Shown: positions 1 through 12,178, numbered from the stretch's first letter. The stretch is 64,000 nt of DNA from Prorocentrum cordatum (GCA_963575745.1 CAUYUJ010019616.1:55001-119000); one strand, 5' to 3'. Numbers and translations: made by a program. Notes: generated by a model from the letters alone, not told the origin.

Positions 1-286
1 GCTGCCACTACTGCTTCTACTACTAATGCTACAACTACTGGAACGACTACTACAACTACTACGGCTACGATTGCTGCTACTACTACTACTACTACTACGG
101 CTACTACTACAGCTACTACTACTGATACTAATACTGCTACTAGTGCTACTACGGCTATTACTGCGACGACTGCTTCTACGACTGCTGCTGTTACTAGTAC
201 AATGACTACTACCATTGCTACTACTACTGCTAATACTACTACTATTACTATTACTACTATTACGACTACTGCTACTACAGCTACTG

Positions 287-322
<36 letters not shown>

Positions 323-424
323 GTACTGCTACTACCACGACTACTACAACTACTTCTAGTAGTAGTAGTAGTACTACTACTACTTCTACTTCTACTTCTA
401 CTTCTACTCAGACTACCACCACCA

Positions 425-512
<88 letters not shown>

Positions 513-657
513 GACTACTACTACTACGATTGCGACTACTGCTGCAGCTGCTGCTGCTACTACTACTTCTCCTACGACGACTACTACTACTACTAATGCC
601 CTAATACTGCTACAACAACAACAGCAACAACAACTACTACTACTACTACTATTACTA

Positions 658-696
<39 letters not shown>

Positions 697-779
697 CACT
701 CCCACGAACACTACGACTATTATTATTACTACCCTATAGACTACTACTACTACTACTACTATTACTACTACTACGACTG

Positions 780-813
<34 letters not shown>

Positions 814-820
814 GACTACG

Positions 821-885
<65 letters not shown>

Positions 886-949
886 GACTACTACGACTAC
901 TACTACTACTACTACTACTATTACCACGACTACTGCTACTACTACTACT

Positions 950-990
<41 letters not shown>

Positions 991-1016
991 TACTACTACG
1001 ACGACGGCTACTACTA

Positions 1017-1048
<32 letters not shown>

Positions 1049-1077
1049 ACTACTACTACTACTACTACTACTATTAT

Positions 1078-1113
<36 letters not shown>

Positions 1114-1122
1114 CCAGGGGCT
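1..1122. repeat. (ACT)n microsatellite array
   Basis: Almost pure ACT/TAC/CTA triplets with scattered GCT, ACG and ATT variants over the first 1.1 kb, running off the left edge. All frames give homopolymeric Thr, Leu, Tyr or Val strings, so the open frames here (over 330 codons) come from the repeat and are not genes. Confidence 0.97.
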
Positions 1123-2030
1123 CTGAAAGGTAGATTCCCGACCACTCTTTGTGTGCGTTTTGTCATTGCTATCGAGGGGGACCTTGCCGCGGCGGCGAGG
1201 AACCTCCCATAGAGGCTCAAAAGCGGCACCGACACGCCCAGAAATTTCACCCTCGAGCCTCGAATCTTGATCCTCGAACCTCGAGCCTCGGCCCTCCCGC
1301 AGGCGCAAAACGCATCCGTGTCCACGGCCTCGCGGGCCCAGCCCCTGGGCCGCGACCCCGCGGACACAGGGCGTGTCTTCGCTGATGCCCCGCGCGAAAC
1401 GCATCCGTGCGTCCGCGGATCCGCGGGATCACGCCCCGGAGTCGAGATTGCGAGGGCGTGGATATAGATACGTCCGCCCCTTGTGACCCTCGGCGCGCTG
1501 CAGAGAAGGGCGATGTCCGCGGACGGCTTGCGTGCACCATGCTGCGCTGGTGCCTCCCGAGGCGTCGTCGATCCTCGACCCAGGAATCGTACGGTGCATA
1601 GTTGTTCGGCCCTCGGAGTCCAGAAACTACGCAGCGTACCGCGTTGGGGCGGGGGCTGAAGGGAGTCCAGAAATTGTATGTTCTGTGGGCGCCGCTCTCG
1701 CACGATGGTGCGAGGAGGACGGCGGAGGCGGCGGCCGCGAAGGCCGCGACGGCGGCCGAGGCGGCCGAGGCGGCGGTCGCGACGGCGGCGGCGGCGGCGG
1801 CAGCGGCGGCGGCGACGGCGCGCCGCCGCCACGTCGGCGCGCCGCGGCGGCGGCCAGGAGCCCACGCGGCGCGCGGGCGCGGCCCCGGTGGGCTGCCAGC
1901 CCACGGGGCCGCGTGGGCGACGGCGCCGGCGGGGCCGATGCCGCCGTCGGTGCCCCAGGCCCCGTGCTGCCGGCCAGGGGCCGGAGGACGGATGTGCGGC
2001 GGGGAGGGTCATGGGAGGGCAAGATACGGA
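1123..2030. other. GC-rich stretch without recognised gene
   Basis: A GC-rich segment between two triplet arrays, with a GGC/GCC-rich core at about 1727-1850. Frames are open on both strands because of base composition, and none has a recognisable domain. Confidence 0.6.
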
Positions 2031-2770
2031 CACGGTGATGCTGGTGTTGATGTTGGTGTTGGCGAGGATGATGCCAATGTTGATGATGGTGTTGATGGCG
2101 ATGGCGATGGCGATAGCGATTCCAGTGGCGGTTACGATGGAGACGATAATGGTGATGATGGTGATGATGATGCTGCTGATGACGACGATGATCATGCTGG
2201 TGATTGTGATGATGTTGAGGCTGCTGCGGATGATGCTTTTGATGCTGATGTTGATGCTGATGCCGATGACGATGCAGTTGGTGATGATGCTTCTGCTGCT
2301 GATGATGATGCTGCTGATACTTACGATGCTGATGATGCTCATGGTAATGATGATGGTGATGACGATGCCGATAAAGGTGACGATGCCGATGGCGATGGTG
2401 ACGATCTTGACGACCTTTACGTTGATGACGATGGCGATGATGAGGATGATGATGATGGTAATAAGTTGAATGATGTCCATGATGATGACGATGATGTTGT
2501 TGTGCATGATGATGGTGATGGTGATGGTAGTGGTGATGGTGATGGTGATGATGCCGATGCTGATGATGAAGAAGAAGAAGTGACATGATCAGACGATGTT
2601 GATGGTGCGGTCGATGAATATGGTGGCGTCGATGATGCTAAAGCTGATGATGATGATGATGATGATGATGAGGAGGAGGATGAGGATGAGGATGAGGATG
2701 AGGATGAGGATGAGGACGAGGATGATGCTGATGCTGATGGTGGTGATGATGATGGTGACGATGATGATGC

Positions 2771-2826
<56 letters not shown>

Positions 2827-2935
2827 CTGATGATGATGATGATGATGATGATTATGATGATGATTATGATGCTGCTGCAGATGATGATAATGGCCATCGT
2901 GAAAACCGAAGAGCGAAGAGCGAGGATGAAAGAGG
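2031..2935. repeat. degenerate (GAT)n array
   Basis: GATGAT repeats interspersed with GGT, GCT and GAC triplets, becoming pure near 2760-2870. The Asp-rich and His-rich translations are repeat artefacts. Confidence 0.95.
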
Positions 2936-2959
2936 GAGGGATATGTAGGGCGGAGGAAA

Positions 2960-3263
2960 AAAAACGCAGGAGATGGATGAGGAGAAGGAGGAGGAGGAGA
3001 AGAAGGAGGAGGAAGGGATAACCATGAGATGGGGGAGGAGGAGGAGGAGGAGGAGGAGGAGGAGGAGGAGGAGGAGGAGGAGGAGGAGGAGGAGCAGAGG
3101 AGGAAGAGGAGGAGGACAAGGTGAGGAGGAGGAGGAGGAGGAGGCAAGGACAGGAGGAGAAGGAGGAGGAAGAGGAGGAGGATTGGAGGAGGAGGAGGAG
3201 GAGGAGGAGGAGGAGGAGAAGGAGGAGGAGGAGGATTATGAAAAGGAGCAGGAGGAGAAGGAG

Positions 3264-3295
<32 letters not shown>

Positions 3296-3420
3296 GTTGG
3301 AGGAGGAGCGGGAGGAGGACGAGGAAATTGAGGAGGAGGACGAGGAGGAGGTGGAGGAAGAGGTGGAGGAGGAGTTGGAGGAGGAGGTGGAAGAGGAGGA
3401 GGAAGAGGAGGAGGAGCCTC
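2960..3420. repeat. (GGA)n purine tract
   Basis: GGA repeats with AGA/GAA variants, continuing a run of three different triplet arrays. The + strand is almost entirely purine for about 460 bp. Confidence 0.95.
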
Positions 3421-3589
3421 GCCTGGCGCATCTCGGCCCGAGACCGGCGCCCCGCGGTCGTGTGTCCGGGAGCGCCTAGCCGCGGAGCCGGGCGGCGGGC
3501 GACTGCCAGCGGCCACTTGCCGTGGGCAGCCTCCGAGGCGGGCCCGGGAGAGAGGAGGAGGGGCGGATGGCAGGGGTCGCCTGCACGCA

Positions 3590-3751
3590 AGAGTGACCTT
3601 TCCCAGGAGTGACCTGTGGTGCGGGCTCCTTGGCGTCCCCCGATCGCCGAATGCGATGCGATGGTTGCGTCTTGCGCGCTTAGGTTTGGCCCCTTGCGCG
3701 GCTCCCCGAAAGACGCGCACCAAAGGTCACTCTTACCCAGGGTCACTCTTT
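3590..3751. mobile_element. short foldback (MITE-like) element
   Basis: Inverted arms: GAGTGACCTTTCCCAGGAGTG at 3591 pairs with the segment ending at 3750, which in reverse complement reads AGAGTGACCCTGGGTAAGAG. AGTGACC occurs twice in each arm. No internal coding sequence and no clear target duplication. Confidence 0.6.
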
Positions 3752-6700
3752 TGTGTAGCCGAATGGGGGAGGGAAGAAGAAAGTGCCCACAGCGGTGCCT
3801 TTTCCATTGTTCTCGCCTCTTTGGGGCCTCCTCGGCGGTCCTCGCTGCCGCCGCTGAATTCGCCCCGAGATTCTGGTCAAGACGCATCCCGAGAGAGGTC
3901 CGGGGAGCAGTGATATTTTTCAGGGAGGGAAGGCGGAGCAGGAGGAGGAGGCGGAGGAGGAGGAGGAGGAGGAGAATGTGGGAGAGGAGGATGGGGAATA
4001 TGGAAGAGGAGGGCACGAAGAAGATGGAGAGGGAGAGGGAGGACGAGAGACAGAGTAGATGGTGTACATGCAGCAGGCAGAGTAGGAGCGGAAGGTTGAG
4101 ATGTGGAGGAGTCGGAGGAGGGCAGTACTGGAGGAGGAGGGGCGCGGCGGCGGGCTGCCGCTCACGAAGCCTCACCGTGACCACCGCCCAGGGCTGCGGC
4201 AGCCGCCGCGCATGACGTCGTCGAGCTCGCTGCCGGCGGTGTGGAAGTCGACCTCGGGGCTCTCGCAGGCGGGCCTCTCGCAGGCGAGCGACGAGGCCGC
4301 GAGCCAGGGGGGGTGGGGACTGCTTGTCTGCTGTTCGTTTCGGAAGGACAGTCATCGTGTTGGGAGGATGGGGTTGGGAGGAAGGATCATGTCATCAATA
4401 CTACCGCGTATGTCGAAGGTGCATCTTACGCAGTCGTGACCTGCATCTTCCCAACCTTTCGGTGCCGCCTGTATCCAAGGCTATGCCTCCTCTCGGCCTC
4501 GCTCTGAGGCTCCGCCGCTTCCTCCCTCTTCTTCTCTGCCTAATTTAAGCTTCGCGCGGCCCGCTTAGCTTCGACCGGAAGAGGTGCGCTCTCGACCCGC
4601 GGATCAAAGCATTTTCCCAACCTTTCCCCTCAACGCGATCGTTGTCTTTCGCAGTGGCCTGCTCGCTCCACACATGCTCGATCCGAGTACGTCCCCTCAT
4701 GCCCTCCCCGTACACTGTGCGAGCGGGACGGCGTTGCGCCCCACATGTTGTGTTTAATGCCAACGGTGTCATTCGTTGGTTCTTCATGGAATTAGTTTTC
4801 CTCCGCTGCGAGCGTTGCGCTTGTGATTGTTGTGTTGTGTTGCGGTGTTCACGCTGCGGCATTGGCGTCATTTCAGGATCGGTGATCTGCTCCCGTCGTT
4901 CAGGATGGCGCTTTCGCCCCAGCATGGGCCACAGTTCTGGATCCGATTCTTTCCTCGTCGTTGTCCCCCCCTCCTTTCCCCTCCTCCGTCTTCCCGTGGT
5001 CCTGCTCTGGGTGCGCCTCGTCCTCATCTCCTCTCCATCCCTCTCCTTTTCCTCCTACCCATTCCCATGCTCGTCCGACACCGCCTCCTCCAATGTGCAG
5101 AGGGTCCCTTTCTGATTGCGTATCACGCGATGGGGTAATTTTGTGGACCCAGGTCCGCTTGGACACACATCGGCTGATATAGAAGAGTCAGCACAAGGGA
5201 AAAGGATGGGTGGGAAGGGGTAGGAGGTAGGATGTCAGATATGGCACGCGCGCAGCTAGCTGACTCTCTCTCCATCTCTCCCTCTCGCTTTCTATCCCCC
5301 TCTCTGACTCTCTTATCTGTACTTGTGTCTATGCTTCCCCTCTCTTTCATTTCTTTGTTTGTTTTCTCTATCTTTCTCTCTTTCTCTCCCTCCCCCTCCC
5401 TCTCTCCCCCCCTCTCTCTCAGCGACGGGGGGTGAGAGGGAGGCCCCACGTAGTCCCAGGGGTGGGTGGGACCCAGCGGTCGAGATGGCCGATGGTTGGT
5501 GTGGCATGTCTTGGGTGGTGGTCGTGCTGCTATCGTGCGTGCTAGACGTATTGTCTTGCCTCCGCAATGTGGTCGTCGTAGTGGATCCAGGTCGTTCTCG
5601 TAGCTACAATCAGTGAAGTTCCGCTCGTAGTGGCCGCAGATTCGTTTCTCAGCATCCTGGTCTAAGTAGCTGGTCGTCATCGCCGTCGTGCTCGGTGCCG
5701 TGCTTCACAGACACGTTCTGGTAGTTGCTGCCAGCGTTCCGTATCCTGGCAGACGTGTTGTGTTGCCCAGCCCACTTGCCTGAAGCCTCTTGATTCAGAA
5801 TTTGAAGCGTCCATTCCTGCAACCGCCGATGGCAGTACTCAGGGCGCCCTCCGCCTTGAGGATGGTCTCGCGGTCATCTTCCAGCACGGTTTTCCCAATT
5901 GTTCTTTGCCACAGTTAACGATTTTGTCGTGCCCGATGTGCCCATTTCCCAGCTGCCTTCTTCCAGCGCGGGCTCAAATAAGCATTTGGGCTTTGTCCAT
6001 TATAATTGTTTTTCCCTTGTTTGCCAGTGCAGGGTTTGATCATAACGATGTCGGGCACGGGCTCGAAGCGGAGTCAAGCGGTCACCGAACTCATTCTAGA
6101 CAAGCCCCAAAAGAAGTGCCACGCTTTCGGGGACAGTTCGGAAGGGGTGACACGCTGGGAATCCATGGATCCCACAGCAAATCGAATCGTTATTGTTACG
6201 CTTCCCAGGAACATGGACCAACACATGACCAATTAATGGCACGCTGAGATCAATAGTCGTTATTGTCCATACTGCGCGCATGTGGCATGCCTCTGGAGTG
6301 TCACGCATGTGATATCGCAGTACATGTTTCGAGAATGGAGTTTGCGATGGCAGCACTGTACGATGCAGCTTGCCAGCTGCACTGAGAGGCTGACGTCGCG
6401 ATACAAGCGCGTATCGCTTATATAATCCGAGCAGAGAAAGAACCTTGTGGTGGTAGGACTGGTGGCGCATTTCGCCAAAGCAGCAGTGGGCGCTAACACT
6501 GAGATCGGTTTTGATGTGCCAGTTTCGCATTCGTGGAAAATCATGCTGGCCGATTCGTGATGTCGGGAACTGGACAGAGAACTGGAGCACAGTGGGCAGC
6601 CATTACTTTCCGAGTCTTGCATGCGTGGTTTTGGCGCGCTTCACGAATGCCTCAGAAGGCACTCTCTCAAGCGCTGGGGCAGCCCAGCCCGCTGCCCGTG

Positions 6701-7071
6701 CTGCTCATGCATCCCGGAATCCAGGGGCTGTCCGTCCATGTGTATTACGGGGGGGGCGTTCGGTAAGGAATGCGCCCAGGAGGCTGCAGACCCTGGAGGG
6801 TTCCTTCTCTGATGAGGTCGGCGGTGGTATCCACGGCCAATCCAAGATTAGAATTCCACCGGCTTCCAGACTCTGGATTCCTTATCCATTGCTTCCTTAT
6901 CCAATGTCCTCACCGTATTGCGCTTACATATGTTGTTGGCAATGGGCATGCATCCGTCCGGCTCGGGTCCTACGAGCGACGCGATTCCCCAATGGCATAC
7001 GTTGTTAACCAATTCACAGGGGGCTCGCACGCGTCCAATTCCGGTTTGCCGAGCGACGCGATGGCCCACTT
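3752..7071. other. gene-poor region
   Basis: A short GGA run lies at about 3935-3975, purine-rich DNA to about 4135, and CT-rich low complexity at about 5260-5430. No frame encodes a domain I recognise. Some frames of 150-200 codons are open but have low-complexity, composition-driven translations. Confidence 0.55.
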
Positions 7072-7079
7072 GACTAACT

Positions 7080-7237
7080 TTCAGTCGGGCCTGTCCCTCT
7101 GCAGGGGGAATCTCCAAAAATAGTCCAAACATATTCTGGGGACATGTTTTGATCATTGTTGTGTATTTTCGGGGTACTGTGGGGGTATTTCTATTTTTCG
7201 TCAAAAATCCGCCTGTAGGGGGACACGCCCGACCGAA
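7080..7237. mobile_element. 158-bp MITE with 8-bp target duplication (family 1)
   Basis: Terminal inverted repeats begin TTCAGTCGGGCCTGTCCC at the left, and TTCGGTCGGGCGTGTCCC in reverse complement at the right. The 8-bp direct repeat GACTAACT flanks the element exactly at 7072-7079 and 7238-7245. The interior is AT-richer and non-coding. Two related copies lie at 13718-13860 and 55545-55681. An 8-bp duplication is typical of hAT-like and a few other cut-and-paste families; the superfamily is not proven because the terminal CAG is offset by two bases. Confidence 0.85.
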
Positions 7238-7245
7238 GACTAACT

Positions 7246-9030
7246 CAGTTCCCTTGCTCCGCCCTGTCTTTCACGCTCCTCCACACCCGCTGGTGCGAGC
7301 ACGCGTTTTCTGGGGGGTTCTGCGCTTCGGGTGGACAGGGAGACGGCGTGACTGGCAGTCCGTTCTTACCTTTCTTGCCGACTGGGGCTTTACAGCACGG
7401 TCAGGGCCTGGTTCGGTGAGGGGCTCGTTTCCTTCGCTCCCGAATGCCTTCCCTTGCGTTTCGCTTTTGCGTCTCGCGGGTCGGGCTTCGGGACGGGCGA
7501 ATGATGCCCCAGTCCTTTACGTGCCGATGCCTTTTTTGGCTCGAAGGTATTGGCCTACACCAAACAGTGACGGACGTGTGGAGAAGGTTAAAGCCTTCAT
7601 CATCGTCCTTCATTCTTCGTTGCCGCCTTTACCAGCGGATACTCGGGAGGAGATCGGCCGTTCGGGCAACCCTTCCCCCGCACGCCCCGCGGGGTGGGGC
7701 GACCGCGATTTTCCAGAGGAGGCTTCAGCACAAAGCCAAGTCCTTGGCCAGCTGGCCAGGCTGGTAAGAGATGGCCCGCGCATATCTGCACAAATGGATT
7801 TGCCTGTCCATGGTGATTTCTTGTGAGGGCCTGTCGTCGGATACCATCTCGAAGGGACGCTGGCTGGGCGGCGAGCGAGGCTGGGTGGAGCCACCTGTTG
7901 GCTCGGCCCCGGCTCGTTCCGGCACTTTTGGCTCGGCTCGACTCGCCAGGGCGGCGCCGAGGAAGTCCCCTGTGGGGGAGGGGGGGGACCACGACCGCAA
8001 GGGGGGCGCTGGCTGGGTGGCGAGCGAGGCCGGGCGGAGGCAGAGCTCGCGTTCGTGAGCGCGGTCGCCCAGGCCCGTGGCTCCGCGGCAGGCCTCGGGC
8101 GCGCTCTGGTACGCCGTGGTGGTTCAGCATGGGCGGGAAGAGGACGTGCCGAGGGCAAGAAGGTGCAGGTCTTGAGCTGAACGGTGTGTTGGCGACTTCG
8201 TGGGCCGTTTCTGGTTTGATGTCGTCTCGCAGCAGATCGGCGGAGCACGGCAGAACGACGTAAGCCGAACACACCGCGAGACCGAGCAAGCATTGCTTAG
8301 GCCGAGCCCCACAAGAGTGTCCTGAGGTGTTCCTCTGCGCTCTTCGGCCTCCCAGGGGCCTTCCCGGGCCCCCAGGATGAGGACATGTCGTTTCGGGGGA
8401 ATTCCTCAGGCGTCCAGGATCCATCTCTCTCAGGAGCCCTTCCCAGACATCTGGGGCGTTTCTGTTTGTAATGCGGGGTGCCAGCTTTTGTTTGCCAGCC
8501 CTCGCGCTCGCCGGCCCCTTCGCATCGTCTGCGTTCTTCGGAGGTGGCGCAGCTGGTGCTGCAGCAGGTCAAGGAGTCCGAGTCCGAGAGAACCCGAGGG
8601 ACCGGAAGCACCAATCTTCATATTCCTCCCCTCTTCTGCTCTTGCTCCTGCTCCGCTTCCTCTTCCTTTGCCGCCTTGCTTCTCCTCCTCCATCCCTCTC
8701 CCTCATACGTAACTCCCCCTTGTCGCACCCCCAGGCGCCCCCTGATGTGTGGGTAGGGCGGGCGGGCCGTTTCGCTGGAGATTTTATCGTTAAGTTTGCT
8801 CTTGGCGCTTAACGTGAGCAACGGTTTCAACTGGAAGGCGGGCGGTTTTCGATCCTCGGTGCTCGCCGTAGCGCCTCGCGCGCTCGTCTTGAGCAGTTGC
8901 AGCAGCTATGTGTACTTCGCCGAAGCCCCGCGCACACTCGTTTCAATGGTATGAGCTTCAAAGATGCAGGGTGTTTCCTTTTCGAGACTTGTTATCTCGT
9001 TCGTGACGCGCACATACGTCTTACAGTTCA
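7246..9030. other. gene-poor region
   Basis: No recognisable gene. A short direct repeat sharing CGCTGGCTGGGCGGCGAGCG occurs at about 7858 and, slightly diverged, at about 8005. Overlapping open frames on both strands have no domain signature. Confidence 0.5.
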
Positions 9031-9039
9031 GGATCAGCT

Positions 9040-9450
9040 TCAAGGATGGAGGGTGGTTCCTTCTCAAACTGTGGTTCTCGCCTGAGCGCGGCGCACATTC
9101 GCCATACCAGCTCGCAACAGCTTCAGAGATGGAGTGACGGGCGGATTGTTTTCAAGATGTGGCCAGCTCGCCTCAGCAGTGTGGCCTCCAGATGATGTGG
9201 TTGCGCACATTCGTTTTCAAATTTTGCCGCAGTCTCAGGGATGGACAAAGGGGTTGTTTTCGAAGCGTAGACCTGGCCTCCCTGCCGTGCGCTTTCGACG
9301 TACAACTTTGCAGCGGCCTCAGGCATGGGAAGGGGGACAGCGCCAGCATGTGGCACTCTCGCACGAACGCCGCGCTCCTGCGTTTTGCTGCAAGTGTGCA
9401 GCAGTTGCGGGGATGGAAACAAGGCGTGGTTCTCAAAATGGTGCCCTTCG
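9040..9450. repeat. degenerate tandem repeat of about 85-110 bp
   Basis: Four or five diverged units, each with a core resembling CAG..TCAGGGATGGA, then GGTTGTTTTCAAA and GCGCACATTCG (for example at 9041, 9119, 9230, 9310, 9400). Seen by eye; unit edges are approximate. Confidence 0.5.
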
Positions 9451-9451
9451 T

Positions 9452-9647
9452 AGGCCTGGAGGTCGACACCAGCACCAACATCGGCGGTGTCCCTCCACCG
9501 AGGGAAGAGGATCCCGATATCGGCAATGGTGGTCATATTCTGGCTGCCGAGATGACCGACATATGACCACCTACACCGAAATCTAGGATCATCTTCCCCC
9601 TGTGGAGACAATCCCTTGTGTTGGTGTTGGTGCTCGTTTCCAGGCCT
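9452..9647. mobile_element. foldback element with about 90-bp arms
   Basis: AGGCCTGGAGGTCGACACCA at 9452 is the inverted, diverged partner of the segment ending AGGCCT at 9647. The match continues through ATGGTGGTCATAT in the left arm, so nearly the whole element forms one hairpin with almost no loop. No gene inside. Confidence 0.65.
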
Positions 9648-9890
9648 CCAAGCCCTGGCATTGCCGCCGCGCGCATTCGTGTCAACATGCTGGTGCAGCG
9701 TCGAGGACGACAGGCTGTTCTCGTTCAAAGCGGGGCTCGTTCGTCTTGGCGTCACGAATCTTCGTCGGGCGATCTTGCAGCCGTTTCAGATGTTGAGGTG
9801 GGCACGTGCCGTTGTTTCCCCAACCATCCTGTGGTGTTGGGTCCTCGTTTTGAAGAGGCGGCGCGCCGCGTTCCTCCCGCCTCCCTCCTC

Positions 9891-9938
9891 CCCCTCCTCC
9901 TCCTCCTCCTCCTCCTCCTCCTCCTCCTCCTCCTCCCG
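9891..9938. repeat. (TCC)n tract
   Basis: Pyrimidine triplet run, the complement of the GGA tracts elsewhere in the window. Confidence 0.9.
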
Positions 9939-9974
9939 CGGGGACCGCCACCCGTTTTGGCACACCTTCACAAC

Positions 9975-10310
9975 CCTCACATGGTTCGTGCCTTTTTTTT
10001 ACATGGGCTCTTGCCCGCGCGGCGCGCGCATTTATTTTTTGGCTTGAAAGCAGCCAGGCATATGCAGGATGGCCGATTGCTGTGGTTCCACGCATGCAGC
10101 GCTGCACGGGGCTTGGGCCACCGTAGGCCCGCCTCCTCCGTCTCATATGCTTCGCGGTACTCGCGACTGCATATGGTTGGGTCTTTTGTCAGGCGCATTA
10201 CACGGGACTCTGGCCCGCGCGGCGCGCGCATTTGTTGCATAAACCAGCCAGACGTGCAGGATGGTCGAATTGCTGTGACCCCACGCATGATGCAGCGCTG
10301 CACAGGTCCA
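9975..10310. repeat. two diverged direct repeats about 190 bp apart
   Basis: A block containing GCCCGCGCGGCGCGCGCATTT, followed by AGCCAG, GCAGGATGG and ATGCAGCGCTGCAC, occurs at about 9977-10112 and again at about 10165-10310. Non-coding by inspection. Confidence 0.6.
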
Positions 10311-10342
10311 GAGAGGCTCTGTCACAGCGTGAAGGTCCGGAA

Positions 10343-10471
10343 GGTTCTAAAGAGGGGGTTTTCCAGAGAGCCCCCCAGGGGCCTCGGAACGTCGTCAAAA
10401 CAGGGGGTGCAAAGCCCCTGGGGGACCCTTCCTGGAAAACCCCCTCCCCACAAACCCCTTTTGGAACCCTC
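10343..10471. mobile_element. foldback element, GGGGGTTTTCC arms
   Basis: The left arm (10343-10384) contains GGGGGTTTTCCAGAG and CCCCAGGGGC. The right arm (10405-10471) is its inverted counterpart, with CCTGGAAAACCCCC and TTTTGGAACC. The loop is about 20 bp. No target duplication identified. Confidence 0.6.
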
Positions 10472-10550
10472 CAGAGGTTGGCGCTCGGTTGTCCCTCGAA
10501 GTTCGTGGCCACGAGCGCACAGCTCTGCAACAGTTGTACACGTTGTTCGT

Positions 10551-10712
10551 TTCTAATTCTTCTGAAGTTTTTTGATTTTTGCTTGGGGCCAAGATCCTTT
10601 CATTTCCACTTGTTCTATCCTGGGCCTCTTCCTGGCCACTGGGGGGCCAGGAACAATTTGAAACGAACGCAATCAGAAATGAGTACGGTTAGGAATGAAC
10701 GACGTGTGCGGA
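10551..10712. repeat. dispersed repeat family 2, copy 1
   Basis: About 160 bp, also present at about 17131-17290 and 26772-26932. All share GGGGCCAAGATCCTTTCAT, then an internal hairpin (CCTGGGCCTC..TGGCCA..GGGGGCC), and end in AATGAACGACGTGT. No tRNA-like box and no coding frame. Could be a SINE or a non-autonomous DNA element; no target duplication found. Confidence 0.7.
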
Positions 10713-10903
10713 TGGAGGGGATCGAACAGAAAAGGTGTCGTTGGGCGCCTCGTTGGGCTGCACAGCCAAGGTTTTGTCGCTGCCCGCCCGCCAGACAGGA
10801 CTGCGAGCCCGAAGCACAGGGTCTCGCTGTGGCCGGGCCTCGAGCGCGCGTACAGCTGGAGCGAGTCCGTGCTCCCGGCTGGGAGGGGGGAGGGGAAAGG
10901 TGA

Positions 10904-11075
10904 CCCCACCCCCCGGCCAGGGCCCCCAGTCCCGACCTGGTGATCCAGGGGGTCCTGGCTTGGGGTCCGGGCGTTTTTGTTGGTGTTCCTCGGAGCCAGA
11001 AGCCTTCCTCATTCCCGGGGAGGACCCCCTCGATCACCAGGTCGGGAGTGGGGGTCCTGGCGGCTGGGGGTGGTG
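10904..11075. mobile_element. foldback element, CGACCTGGTGATC arms
   Basis: The left arm carries CCCGACCTGGTGATCCAGGG (about 10904-10958) and the right arm carries the inverted CGATCACCAGGTCGGGAG (about 11017-11075). A 58-bp spacer separates them. No gene. Confidence 0.6.
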
Positions 11076-11095
11076 ATGGGGGTTTTGTGCTGTCC

Positions 11096-12178
11096 TGAGA
11101 AGGGGGGGCGGGAGAGAGGGGGAGGAAAGAGAGGGCTCGCGCCATATCTGACATCCTGCCCCTCATACCATTCCCTTATCACGAAGGGGACTGAGCAGAG
11201 CAGAGGGCACTCGCCCAGCCGCTAATCATCACGTTGACGCGCCCGCGCCCTGGCCATTCGGCGCGGGGCTGGGTGCGAGGGGGGGGGCGTATGCGGTGTA
11301 TCTGCTTCGCCCAGGGCAAGCCGAAATCTCCAAGCATGGGACTTTGGGCCAGAGTCAGAACCAGGAGTGGGCGGAGGAGGAGAAGGAGGAGGAGGAGGAT
11401 GAACCAACACAACTACCTCCTACTGTGCTGCCGAGTGTGCCTTCATCGCCCGCCACTGGTGGTCAACCGTGCCACACAGCCAGCCGACGCCTACTTGACG
11501 CCGCGCCACGATCCCTTCCTCGCCTCTCCCCTCCTTGATTGTGTTACGTCACCTCCCTCCCCCCTCCCCTCTTCCTGCTGTCTGCCTGTCGCCGTTCTCC
11601 TTTGAATTTTTGTTCTCCCCACCGCTGGCGACTCCTGGAGTGGACGCTCCAAGAGTCGCCCAGCTGATCGCCCCCCCAGGGCCAATCGGCCCTGGGGTGA
11701 GGGCTGCGTCCGACCGACGCTCGCGCCTTCAGAGTGTCAGCGTTTCAGGAAGAGGTGGCGGCGGAGGAACAGGAAGATGAGGAGGACGAGGAGCACGAGG
11801 TTCCGCGTCCGCGGTGAATCCTCCCCCGTCCACCCCCTGCACATTTAGCCCGAGCCCCCTGCCCGCCCGCCCCCTCGTGCCCCTGTCTCACCGCGGCCCG
11901 CTTTGACACTCTGGCTCCTCCGACTCCCGCCGTCGCCGACCTTGCTTTGGCCTCTGCGGGGCCGTTCGGCGACCGTGGCATCCGCCCCGTTTCCTCGGGC
12001 AGTGCCGAGAGAGGGTCGCCACTACGGGCGGCGCAAGCTCCTCCTGAGGATCGAGGTTCGAAGATTTAAGGGTCGAGGGATTCTTTGGGCGTTTTTAGGC
12101 GTCTCGGGGGGTCATGGGCGGCTGTGGGGGGTCCTGAGGGGTCGCCCTCCTCAAGGAGTTGGCGATCCTCCTACGGTC
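11096..12178. other. gene-poor region with one perfect small hairpin
   Basis: No gene recognised. A perfect 10-bp stem, CCCCAGGGCC-AAT-CGGCCCTGGGG, lies at about 11675-11698, and a GGA-rich patch at 11375-11400. Confidence 0.5.

Noticed and set aside
202-1404. Open frames of 129-336 codons in the ACT array
   Set aside because: Homopolymeric Thr, Leu, Tyr and Val strings from a triplet repeat; no start context or domain.
2596-4355. Open frames up to 588 codons across GAT and GGA tracts
   Set aside because: Low-complexity Ile, Leu, Met, Glu and Arg runs from triplet repeats on both strands.
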